Below, piece after piece: positions 50,990 to 58,811 of a DNA stretch of 64,000 nt. Position 1 is the first letter of the stretch, and every line of letters starts with the position of its first letter. The stretch is from Infirmifilum lucidum (GTDB lineage: Archaea; Thermoproteota; Thermoprotei; Thermofilales; Thermofilaceae). The stretch is from the NCBI RefSeq assembly GCF_014876775.1, contig NZ_CP062310.1:1093699-1157698 (forward strand), given 5' to 3'. The position numbers and the translations under genes are program-made. Under the pieces are notes generated by a model. The model did no database searches. It had not been told where the DNA came from and saw only the letters and a list, made by a program, of their open reading frames with translations.

Positions 50990-53698
50990 ATGGAGGACTT
51001 TGTCAACCTGCCATTCTTCGTGGAAAACGGCTGGATAAAGAAGAAGTGCCCAGTCTGTGGGCGCACCTTCTGGACCCTAGACCCTAACAGGGAGACTTGT
51101 GGAGATCAACCATGCGAGACCTACTCGTTCATCGGCGAGAAGGTTGGGGCAAGCGTCGAGTCGGTGTCTCAAGTCCGTAGAATGTTTATAGAGTTCTTCG
51201 AGAAGAGGGGGCATACCCCGGTAAAGAGGTACCCCGTAGTAGCTAGATGGCGGGACGACGTGTACCTCGTAGGTGCCTCAATCTACGATTTCCAGCCATG
51301 GGTTACTGAAGGGCTCGTCCAGCCCCCTGCAAACCCCCTTGTTATCTCTCAGCCGAGTATAAGGCTAACCGACGTCGACAATGTTGGGAAGACGAGCAGG
51401 CACCTCACAGGCTTCGAGATGATGGCCCACCACGCCTTCAATTTCCCGGGAGTCAACATCTACTGGGCGAATGAGACAGTAGAGTTTGCCTACGAGCTGT
51501 TCACGAAGGTTTACGGGATTAAGCCTGAGGAAATAACCTTCATATACGACATGTGGAGTGGGGGCGGGAATGCCGGAGAGGACTACGAGGTCTTGGTTCG
51601 GGGACTAGAGGTCGCGACGCTCGTGTTCATGCACTACAGGACAACGGAGAGCGGCGACTTAGTACCGCTCAGCAACAGGATTGTAGACACGGGATACGGC
51701 CTTGAGAGAATATTCTGGCTCCTAACGGGCAAGTACAACGTCTACGAGGCAGTTTTCCCGGACATAGTTGAGTACCTGAGGATTCAGAGTGGCCTAGAGA
51801 AGCCTCAGGACGAAATTATGAGCGCGGTTGCCAGACAGAGCGGAAGGCTGGATTACAAGAAGCCCCTGGAGGCCTACGAGACCCTCTCGAGTATAGCCCT
51901 CTCACTTGGCATGGGCTTAGAGGAGTTGAGGAGGTACCTAGAGCCGTACGAGGCTATTTACGCCGTAGCCGACCACACCCGCTCTCTCATGTGGATGATA
52001 GGTGACGGCATCGTACCGAGCAACACAGGCGCTGGGTACCTTGCGCGCCTCCTAATAAGAAGAAGTCTAAGGTACTTGTGGAAGATGGGGCTTGAAATCA
52101 AACTCAGCGAAATCGTTGCCAGGCAGATAGAAAGGTGGAAGAGCGACTTTCCCGAGTACCTTGAGGTTCGAGGCGAGATACTGGACATTATTGACTACGA
52201 GGAGGAGAAGTTCAGGGAAACTGTGAGAAGAGGCGAGAAAATAATCGATGAAATTGTCCGGGACAGCTTAAGCAAGGGTCTCAAGGAGATCTCAGGAGAT
52301 ACCCTAGTAAGACTGTATGACTCGTACGGCATTCCGCCTGAGCTACTAGAAGAGAAGGCGTCCCAGTACGGGCTAGCAGTCAATACGATGGGCTTCTACT
52401 CGAAACTCGCTGAAATCAAGAGTAAGGCCTCGCAGGCCCCCAGAGAAGCTATAAGGTTGAAAGCTGACCCCCTACTTGTACAGAACTTCCCTCCAACGCG
52501 GAAACTGTATTATGAGGATGAAAAGCTCTACGAGTTCACAGCTAGGGTTCTAGGCGTGGTTGAGGGTAAGTACGTAGTGCTCGACCAGACAGCGTTCTAC
52601 CCGGAGGGCGGCGGACAGCTCGCTGATACGGGCTACCTCGAGTTCAACGGCGGTCGCTGTAAAGTCGTCTACGTCATGAAAGTCGGAGACGTAATACTGC
52701 ACGAGTGCTCAGGGGAAATACCACCGCCGGGAACTACCGTGAAGGGTACTGTGGACATGAACCGGCGCCTCAACCTCATGCGGCACCACACGGCAACCCA
52801 CGTTGTATTGGGGGCGTTAAGGAGGGTTTTAGGCAGACACGTGTGGCAGGCAGGCGCCCTAAAGACAGAGGAGTACGTGAGGTTTGACTTCACGCATCAC
52901 AAGCCAATAACGCAGGAACAAGCCAGAGAGATAGAACTCGTCGCTAATCGAGTAGTGTGGGAGAACAGGCCTGTTAAGAAGCAGTTTGTAGGCAGAACAG
53001 AGGCTGAACAGAAGTACGGCTTCACGCTATACCAGGGCGGCGCTGTTCCCGAGAAAGTCCTTAGGGTTGTCGAAGTTGAGGGCTGGGACGCAGAGGCCTG
53101 TGGGGGAACGCACGTTGACAGAACGGGAGAAATAGGCCTCATAAAAATCATAAGCTTCGAGAAGATACAGGACGGGGTTATAAGAGTAGTATTCAAGGCC
53201 GGCGAGCAAGCACTCAAGCACGTCCAGAACCTTGACACCCTAATATCGTCACTCAGAGAGCTAGTACAGGCCCCTGAAGACACCCTTGTCCAGAAGGTGT
53301 CGGAGCTCGTAGACAGCGTGGACAAGCTCGAGAAAGAAGTGAAGAAACTCAGAGAGCAGATGCTCACAGGGTCTTTTCTCCAGGTTGCAACACCAGTGCT
53401 CAAGAAAGGTGAGATAGAGGTCTACCTCATCGACAGCGCCGACATGGAGCCACGCGAGGTGGCAACGACCCTAGGAAAGCAGAAGGCAAATGCCGTGATA
53501 GTCGCGTACAACAGGGAGGGTAGGGTCGCGATAAAAGTTGGCGAAAAGGCCCTTGCGAACTACGACGCGAGAGAAATAGGCAGGAGGCTCAGCGAAAAGC
53601 TAGGCGGGAAGGGCGGAGGCGTCGAGGATCTATTCCAGGGCCGTATCGCTGACACTGCAAACATTAGAAAGGCCATCGAGGATGTTTTCAGCGATTGA
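50990..53698 (+). CDS. alaS: Alanyl-tRNA synthetase
   Basis: About 902 residues, archaeal AlaRS. N-terminal zinc-like KKCPVCGRTFW, class II catalytic core (VRRMFIEFFEKRGHTPVKRYPVVARWRDD; GYGLERIFWLLTGKYNVYEAVF), editing domain HHTATHVVLGAL (HxxxH) and CGGTHVDRTGEIG, and the C-Ala coiled coil and DHH-linked end. Open from TTG 50960, but TATA-like ACTAAATAT (50951-50959) suits a leaderless start at GTG 50981 or ATG 50990; I use the ATG. In archaea alaS often follows L12. Confidence 0.96.
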   Translation: MEDFVNLPFFVENGWIKKKCPVCGRTFWTLDPNRETCGDQPCETYSFIGEKVGASVESVSQVRRMFIEFFEKRGHTPVKRYPVVARWRDDVYLVGASIYDFQPWVTEGLVQPPANPLVISQPSIRLTDVDNVGKTSRHLTGFEMMAHHAFNFPGVNIYWANETVEFAYELFTKVYGIKPEEITFIYDMWSGGGNAGEDYEVLVRGLEVATLVFMHYRTTESGDLVPLSNRIVDTGYGLERIFWLLTGKYNVYEAVFPDIVEYLRIQSGLEKPQDEIMSAVARQSGRLDYKKPLEAYETLSSIALSLGMGLEELRRYLEPYEAIYAVADHTRSLMWMIGDGIVPSNTGAGYLARLLIRRSLRYLWKMGLEIKLSEIVARQIERWKSDFPEYLEVRGEILDIIDYEEEKFRETVRRGEKIIDEIVRDSLSKGLKEISGDTLVRLYDSYGIPPELLEEKASQYGLAVNTMGFYSKLAEIKSKASQAPREAIRLKADPLLVQNFPPTRKLYYEDEKLYEFTARVLGVVEGKYVVLDQTAFYPEGGGQLADTGYLEFNGGRCKVVYVMKVGDVILHECSGEIPPPGTTVKGTVDMNRRLNLMRHHTATHVVLGALRRVLGRHVWQAGALKTEEYVRFDFTHHKPITQEQAREIELVANRVVWENRPVKKQFVGRTEAEQKYGFTLYQGGAVPEKVLRVVEVEGWDAEACGGTHVDRTGEIGLIKIISFEKIQDGVIRVVFKAGEQALKHVQNLDTLISSLRELVQAPEDTLVQKVSELVDSVDKLEKEVKKLREQMLTGSFLQVATPVLKKGEIEVYLIDSADMEPREVATTLGKQKANAVIVAYNREGRVAIKVGEKALANYDAREIGRRLSEKLGGKGGGVEDLFQGRIADTANIRKAIEDVFSD

Positions 53699-54395
53699 GG
53701 AGTGTAGGGAGATCTCTCCAATCCTGGTATCTCCAAGGCCCGAACTGTCTGAGGCTATAAGAGACTTCTACTACCTGCTCGACCGGGGCTATAACAGGAG
53801 GCTTGTCCTAGACATCGTAACGTCAAGGTACGAACTCTCAAGAGTGGAGAGGCTCCTCCTTTACCGCAGCGTCTTCCCCTCCACGGTAAACGACCTCCGC
53901 AGGAGGAAGCTAATAAAGGAGGACGCCCTCCAAAAACACGGCAAGCTAATCGTAGACGGCTTTAACCAGATAAGTACGGTAGCTTCGGCGCTCGTTGGAG
54001 ACACCCTCGTGGTGTCCACAGACGGGCTAGTACGTGATCTAGCCGCTACGAATAGAAGAGTTACCTTCTGCCCACTCTACGTCTCATCTCTCTACCTCTT
54101 GCTTAGGTTTGCAGGCATGCTACTCAAGGGCGAGCTTATTATCGTGCTGGACTCACAGATAAGCTGGTCGAGACACTTTGCTAGCACCCTGAGAGAGCTG
54201 TGCGATCTTCTGTCCCTCAAATGTACCGTCCTGCTTTCCAACAAGGCTGACAAGACAATAATCGAGCAAGCGCAGGCCGGTATCCCCGTAGCCTCGAGCG
54301 ACTCTGTCATAGCCGACCGTGTAAACACACTCTTCGACCTGGCAGGAGCGCTAGGAAAAGTTATATCACCGACCTCAGTCATAGAGATAAGGTAG
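53682..54395 (+). CDS. DUF434 family protein with PIN-like domain
   Basis: 237 residues. The N-terminal AIRDFYYLLDRGYNRRLVLDIVTSRYELSRVERLLLYRSVF is the DUF434 helical signature; the C-terminal part (GKLIVDGFNQISTVASALVGDTLVVSTDGLVRD, then IIVLDSQISWSRHFA) resembles a PIN/Mut7-C type nuclease with conserved Asp residues at D93-like, D109 and D158-like positions. Function unknown, possibly RNA cleavage. Overlaps alaS by 17 bases. Confidence 0.8.
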   Translation: MFSAIEECREISPILVSPRPELSEAIRDFYYLLDRGYNRRLVLDIVTSRYELSRVERLLLYRSVFPSTVNDLRRRKLIKEDALQKHGKLIVDGFNQISTVASALVGDTLVVSTDGLVRDLAATNRRVTFCPLYVSSLYLLLRFAGMLLKGELIIVLDSQISWSRHFASTLRELCDLLSLKCTVLLSNKADKTIIEQAQAGIPVASSDSVIADRVNTLFDLAGALGKVISPTSVIEIR

Positions 54396-54398
54396 CGC

Positions 54399-54764
54399 AT
54401 GAAGAGACTAAGCCCGCGGGAGCAGCGCAGGATACTTGAAAGGATGGGTCTAAGCCTGCGCGACCTCCCTGGAGTCGAAGAGGTCATGCTGAAGCTCAAA
54501 GACAAAGTCATCGTGATAAGAAACCCCGTAGTACAAGTTCTAGAGATAAAGGGTGGTGGGAGAATATACCAAATCTCTGGTAGCGAAGAAGAGGCCGGTA
54601 CTTCTCCAGCTCAAGCACCCATAGAGATATCAGAGGAGGACGTACAACTCGTCGTAGCGCAGACAGGTGCAACGCCGGAGGAAGCCCGTCAGGCTCTCCT
54701 GGAGAGCAAAGGCGACCTCGCGAAGGCCATCCTGCTGATATCTGCTAAAAAACATGGCATGTAG
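54399..54764 (+). CDS. nac: Nascent polypeptide-associated complex protein
   Basis: 121 residues, archaeal NAC, a homodimeric ribosome-bound chaperone. NAC domain with VEEVMLKLKDKVIVIRNPVVQVLEIKGGGRIYQISG-type core (residues 25-62), a linker rich in Ser/Glu/Ala, and the C-terminal UBA domain EEDVQLVVAQTGATPEEARQALLESKGDLAKAILLI. Three-base gap from the DUF434 gene. Confidence 0.95.
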   Translation: MKRLSPREQRRILERMGLSLRDLPGVEEVMLKLKDKVIVIRNPVVQVLEIKGGGRIYQISGSEEEAGTSPAQAPIEISEEDVQLVVAQTGATPEEARQALLESKGDLAKAILLISAKKHGM

Positions 54765-54847
54765 CGGGCTTATGTTTTTCATAATGTCTCACACTCCACT
54801 TCTGCAGCTAAAGTTGAAATATTCAGAGACGATCTATTTGTAAATGT

Positions 54848-55423
54848 ATGTTGAATAAGATTAAGGACAGACTTCAGGTCGTGTTCTCCGTCTTGGCGAA
54901 GCCCATCGCATATGCTCGCATCGACTCTAATTTGGTCACAGTCTCCGGTCTGCTGTTTGGAGTCCTGGCTTTGTACTTCCACAAGTCATACCCCACTATG
55001 CTACTACTCCTTCTCATAATGTTTCTCTCTGACGGGATTGACGGGTACATTGCCCGCTCGCTGAACAAAGTTACGCCTTTCGGCGCCTTCCTGGACTCGA
55101 CGGTCGACAGAGTAGAAGATACAATATCCCTCTACCTCCTCTATCTATACGGCATAGCGTCTGCAGACGAGCTCGTAGCCTCGGTGACCGGTGCTTTCCT
55201 CGTGAGTTATACAAGATCCCGAGCCGAAGCGCTGGGCGTTCAGATGTCGGGTGTAGGCATCGCTGAGCGAGCAGAAAGGCTTATAATCACGCTGTTGATC
55301 TTACTGTCCTACCCATTCAGCATAGCTCTCTCTAGAGCTCTTTTCATGTTGTTGCTAGTGCTCATAGCGATAACAGTTATACAGCGAGTACTACACGTTC
55401 ACAGACGGCTTCAAGGGAGGTGA
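54848..55423 (+). CDS. CDP-alcohol phosphatidyltransferase family enzyme
   Basis: 191 residues, about six membrane spans. The family motif DGx2ARx8Gx3Dx3D is complete: DGYIAR, then G, D and D in FGAFLDSTVDRVED (about residues 63-88). These enzymes move a CDP-linked lipid to an alcohol; in archaea candidates are archaetidylinositol-phosphate or archaetidylglycerol-phosphate synthase. The size and ARSLNKVTPFG sequence look like the inositol-phosphate type, which I cannot confirm. Short gap to rtcA. Confidence 0.88.
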   Translation: MLNKIKDRLQVVFSVLAKPIAYARIDSNLVTVSGLLFGVLALYFHKSYPTMLLLLLIMFLSDGIDGYIARSLNKVTPFGAFLDSTVDRVEDTISLYLLYLYGIASADELVASVTGAFLVSYTRSRAEALGVQMSGVGIAERAERLIITLLILLSYPFSIALSRALFMLLLVLIAITVIQRVLHVHRRLQGR

Positions 55424-55429
55424 CGACGC

Positions 55430-56479
55430 TTGATAGAGATCGACGGTTCGTTCGGCGAGGGTGGAGGGCAGCTACTAAGGTACAGCGTTGCTCTCGCGGC
55501 GCTACTCGGCGAGGAGGTGAGGGTATACAACATTAGAGCCAAGAGGGGTAACCCAGGCTTGAGGCCCCAGCACCTGTCGGCCGTGAAGTTCATAGCCCAG
55601 CTCGTAAAAGCCCAAGTCGACGGCCTCCGAGTCGGATCCACAGAGATAGTGTTCCGACCGACGAGGAAACGGCTCGAAGGAGGCACATATACAGTTGATA
55701 TCGGCACCGCAGGATCTGTTATCCTCTTCCTGCAAGCAACGCTCCCTGTTCTGGCGGCTGCACGCGAGAAGCTCAGGCTAGAGGTTAGGGGAGGAACTAG
55801 CGTGAGATGGAGCCCCCCATATCACTATTTTGAAAGAGTGCTACTGCCGCTTTTCGGGAAAGCCGGCGTAAAGACCTCCTCGCGGCTAGTGAGGCACGGC
55901 TTCTACCCAGAGGGCGGAGGCGTAGTACAGGTAGCAGTTGAACCCTCATACCCCCTCCAACCGCTAAGACTCGAGAAGAGCGAGGATATCAGTTCAGTTC
56001 AGGGGGTATCGTACGTCGGGAACCTGCCTTGCGAGATTGCTGTCAGGCAGGCTAGCTCGGCTAAGGCTGTCTTAGAGCGCTCGGGCTATCCTGTTGGGCA
56101 AATAGTGCACGATTGCGACACGCCCTCGGTTGGGAGGGGGACAGGCATAGTGCTCTGGGCCAGAGTAGGCGAAGGCGTTGTTGGCGGGGACTCTCTAGGC
56201 GAAAAGGGTAAACCTGCCGAAAAAGTCGGAGCAGAAGCCGCGGAAGGCTTACTCAAAAGCTTAAGGTTGAGAGTCCCTGTAGATCCACACGCCGCCGACA
56301 ACCTCGTAATTTACATGTCCCTGGCTAGTGGAGAATCGTACTTCGAGACCTCTGAGTCAACGCTACACCTCGAAACGGCTCTTGAGTTGTGTAGGCAAAT
56401 TCTTGGCTCTGAGTACAGAGTTGACAAATACCCCGATGGCATTAAGGTCAGAGTGAGGGGAGTCGGCTTTGTGCCGTAG
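55430..56479 (+). CDS. rtcA: RNA 3'-terminal phosphate cyclase
   Basis: 349 residues. ATP-dependent conversion of RNA 3'-phosphate to 2',3'-cyclic phosphate, the end recognised by RtcB-type ligases. IDGSFGEGGGQLLRYSVALAAL start, RAKRGNPGLRPQHL, TIEIGTAGS-like VDIGTAGSVILFLQ and the catalytic His in the C-terminal VDPHAADNLVIYMSLASGES are present. TTG start at 55430, six bases after the phosphatidyltransferase. Convergent with the SAM hydrolase gene (six-base gap). Confidence 0.95.
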   Translation: MIEIDGSFGEGGGQLLRYSVALAALLGEEVRVYNIRAKRGNPGLRPQHLSAVKFIAQLVKAQVDGLRVGSTEIVFRPTRKRLEGGTYTVDIGTAGSVILFLQATLPVLAAAREKLRLEVRGGTSVRWSPPYHYFERVLLPLFGKAGVKTSSRLVRHGFYPEGGGVVQVAVEPSYPLQPLRLEKSEDISSVQGVSYVGNLPCEIAVRQASSAKAVLERSGYPVGQIVHDCDTPSVGRGTGIVLWARVGEGVVGGDSLGEKGKPAEKVGAEAAEGLLKSLRLRVPVDPHAADNLVIYMSLASGESYFETSESTLHLETALELCRQILGSEYRVDKYPDGIKVRVRGVGFVP

Positions 56480-56485
56480 ACAGAT

Positions 56486-57328
56486 TTAAAACCGTGAGTG
56501 CATGCCAGGCAATACAATTTCTACGCGGTGCCCGATCTTGGCGGCTATATACTCTGAGGCTCTGCCTTTATTTACTGCAAATTCAAGAACCTTGCAACTA
56601 TTCACGAGAGCTACAAGCTCGCCTTCTCCAGCGTCTCCGAAGGTTTTCACGAACTTTACCCTAAAGCTACTCTCCCCTACCAAAACTTCCAGCTCTGAGC
56701 CATAGCTTATGCCGGCTTTTGAGAGGAGAGCGGTGTCTATGCTCGTTGCTACGTTGCCGAACCTGTCGATGTGAGCGACGTACCCTAGGAGCCTTCCATC
56801 CTTGAGTGTTGTCTCAGGCTTGTCCAAGCGTACAAGCTTGTCGAGAGGTAAGCCAATATCCTCCACGTTGCCGCCACAGGCCAGGTATGCTGCTACGGGC
56901 GCAAAAATATCTCTACCGTGGAAAGTGTAGGAGCTTTTCAACTGGTACGGAACACGGGATATAGTCCAGGCCTTAACAAGCCCATCTTTTTCGATAACGC
57001 TTGAGAAGACGCCATTATCCGGCCCCACGAGCCAGTATCTGCTTGTCCTCACGATTATAGGCCTTCTCCCGGTTCCGACGCCGGGGTCTACGACTGCCAG
57101 GAAGATTGCCCCAGGGGGGAAGTCGTCAAAGCAGCAGGAAAGGAGGTAGTCTGCCTCGAGTGTTGACCAGGGGTCTACTTCGTGAGTGATGTCGATTACC
57201 TCAGCCCTAGGGCATACACGCTTGATGACGGCTTTAACTGCTCCAGTATAGTAGTCTTTACTCCCAAAATCCGACATGAAGGCCACTAGGTTTACGGGGC
57301 TAGCTAATTCACCCATATTGCTCCACAC
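56486..57328 (-). CDS. S-adenosyl-L-methionine hydrolase (adenosine-forming), DUF62
   Basis: 280 residues, fluorinase-fold family that in archaea hydrolyses SAM with hydroxide to adenosine and methionine. VAFMSDFGSKDYYTGAVKAVI start with the conserved Asp of the DFG-like motif, AVVDPGVGTGRRPIIV, VGPDNGVFS, FHGRDIFAPVAAYLA and HIDRFGNVATSI are all diagnostic. GTG 57328 or ATG 57316 can be the start; the latter begins close to the conserved domain. Divergent from cgi121. Confidence 0.92.
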   Translation of the reverse strand: MWSNMGELASPVNLVAFMSDFGSKDYYTGAVKAVIKRVCPRAEVIDITHEVDPWSTLEADYLLSCCFDDFPPGAIFLAVVDPGVGTGRRPIIVRTSRYWLVGPDNGVFSSVIEKDGLVKAWTISRVPYQLKSSYTFHGRDIFAPVAAYLACGGNVEDIGLPLDKLVRLDKPETTLKDGRLLGYVAHIDRFGNVATSIDTALLSKAGISYGSELEVLVGESSFRVKFVKTFGDAGEGELVALVNSCKVLEFAVNKGRASEYIAAKIGHRVEIVLPGMHSRF

Positions 57329-57354
57329 CTTTTTATCCCGGGGTTGGTCTTAAA

Positions 57355-57894
57355 GTGTTTGTGGAGCTCTCGGTCGTGTTTAACGGCAAAGAGTACAGGG
57401 TAGTTTACGGGTGCCTGAAGAGCGTGGACGCCGGGGAGTTCCAAGCCGCAGTGGACTGGGCTAGGAGAAACGCAGGAAGTGACCCGTGGCTTGTGCTTCT
57501 GCGGGATTGTTGTAAGATCCCTGATAAACGAGTAATTGTCTCTTCTCTGCTCCACTCTCTGAGGAACTACAGTAGCGGTAAGATGATATCTAAGAACCTA
57601 GTGCACGAGTTACTGATCTTCATCCTAGGGGTGAGGAATATCAGGGAAGCTACGGAGTTTTTTGCGAGCGGAGAGGGCGAAAATATAGGCTATATATGTA
57701 TGAGCAGTAGAGGCCGGGATTATGTCTTAAATACTCTCGAGGTGTTTAAGAAAGAGCTTGGACTTGTGGAAGAGGGATTCAACGAAGACTGCTGGGTCGA
57801 ACGCTACTCGGCCTACCTGGGAGTGCCTCCGGAGAGGGAGTTGCTAGTGAGAGTTCTCAGGGCTAGGGCTACCCTCCTCACCCTCACTCTGTGA
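57355..57894 (+). CDS. cgi121: KEOPS complex subunit Cgi121
   Basis: 179 residues. Cgi121 binds the tRNA 3' end and Bud32 within KEOPS, which makes the t6A37 modification. The signature is VIVSSLLHSLRNYSSGKMISKNLVHELLIFILGVRNIREATEFFASGEGENIGYI-type central region (about residues 61-115). Start GTG/TTG at 57355 follows closely the divergent SAM hydrolase. Its last 51 bases overlap the 3' end of the convergent THUMP gene. t6A37 would be carried by ANN-decoding tRNAs. Confidence 0.8.
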   Translation: MFVELSVVFNGKEYRVVYGCLKSVDAGEFQAAVDWARRNAGSDPWLVLLRDCCKIPDKRVIVSSLLHSLRNYSSGKMISKNLVHELLIFILGVRNIREATEFFASGEGENIGYICMSSRGRDYVLNTLEVFKKELGLVEEGFNEDCWVERYSAYLGVPPERELLVRVLRARATLLTLTL

Positions 57895-58440
57895 GCGCCC
57901 TCGGAGCTTGCGCGCCTCTCTCCTGAGCTTCTCAATGGAAATTATGCTCGAGGGCTTCACAACTCCCACTCCAGCCCTATCGCCTATGACTTCTACAACG
58001 ATGACCTTGTCAGGCTCCTCGAGGCTTACTTTATTCTGGAGATGGCTGGCAATTGCATCGATTATTTCCTCGCGTCTTAGCTCAGAGAGCCTTATGTGGA
58101 CGTCTACCTTGTACGTCTCAGATGGCGAGATTTTCGCTGTGGCAAGACTCAGCGCTGCTCTCTCTATCTCTTCCACGGTCGCGGGGACAGTGACGTGCAC
58201 AGGCGTAATCTTCAAAATATACCTGAAAAACCACGGGTTGTTTAGGACTTTCTCTCTCATCTTCTCGGTGAATACTTCTGGGTCAAGGCTCGTCTTTGCG
58301 ACAACGAGAGAGGGGAGACCAGTCTTGCTGGCATCAAGGGACTTGTCCCCTATTTCACTAGCGAAGAACCAGAGCTCGCTTATGCAGTCGTTCTCGCGCT
58401 GCCTGTAAGTTGCCACAACCAGGTTGAATTCGTCTAGCAT
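57844..58440 (-). CDS. THUMP-domain protein (Tan1-like)
   Basis: 198 residues. FNLVVATYRQRENDCISELWFFASEIGDK start, FRYILKITPVHVTVPATVEEIERAAL linker and the THUMP core YKVDVHIRLSELRREEIIDAIASHLQNKVSLEEPDKVIVVEVIGDRAGVGVV-type (residues 115-165). Tan1-type proteins present tRNA to the acetyltransferase for ac4C. The C-terminus is basic then acidic. Overlaps cgi121 tail to tail by 51 bases, an unusually long convergent overlap; divergent from the TFS-like gene with a shared AT-rich promoter region. Confidence 0.82.
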   Translation of the reverse strand: MLDEFNLVVATYRQRENDCISELWFFASEIGDKSLDASKTGLPSLVVAKTSLDPEVFTEKMREKVLNNPWFFRYILKITPVHVTVPATVEEIERAALSLATAKISPSETYKVDVHIRLSELRREEIIDAIASHLQNKVSLEEPDKVIVVEVIGDRAGVGVVKPSSIISIEKLRREARKLRGRSQSEGEEGSPSPENSH

Positions 58441-58465
58441 AGGGGCTTTTCCTAGCTATACTCCA

Positions 58466-58486
58466 GCAACATTAATATATTTCATT
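58466..58486. promoter_or_regulatory. Bidirectional promoter region, THUMP / TFS-like gene
   Basis: CATTAATATATTTCATTAGC holds TATA-like elements readable on both strands; GGTGGTGAT precedes ATG 58521 on the plus side. Confidence 0.45.
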
Positions 58487-58520
58487 AGCGATACCCCTAG
58501 TCTACATTTGGTGGTGATAG

Positions 58521-58796
58521 ATGGAGTTCTGCCCTAAGTGCGGCACGCTGATGGTTCCCAAGAAGAGGCAGAACGAGGTCTACCTAGTATGCCCGAACTG
58601 TGGGTACGAGATGAAGGCAAAAGACGTGAAAGGCTACTTGACACGTGAGAGTGTCTCTGAGGAAAAGAAGACTAAAGTCTCGGTCTTCGATGTTAAAAGC
58701 GCTAGAGCGGACGAGGGGGAGCGTGACCAGTTGCGGGAGATGTACGAGGTCTTCTTAGAGACGCTCGAAGAGCAGGAAGGGTCTTCCGAGGAATAA
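58521..58796 (+). CDS. TFS/Rpb9-like N-terminal Zn ribbon protein
   Basis: 91 residues. The N-terminal zinc ribbon FCPKCGTLMVPKKR...YLVCPNCGYEMK (C4, C7, C24, C27) is that of archaeal TFS and Rpb9. The C-terminal TFIIS-type ribbon with the DE pair that drives transcript cleavage is absent; in its place is an acidic helix (RDQLREMYEVFLETLEEQEG). It cannot act as a normal cleavage factor; a role as inhibitor or polymerase-bound Rpb9-like subunit is possible. RBS GGTGGTGAT. Confidence 0.85.
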   Translation: MEFCPKCGTLMVPKKRQNEVYLVCPNCGYEMKAKDVKGYLTRESVSEEKKTKVSVFDVKSARADEGERDQLREMYEVFLETLEEQEGSSEE

Positions 58797-58811
58797 GAAC
58801 CGGGGTAGAGG

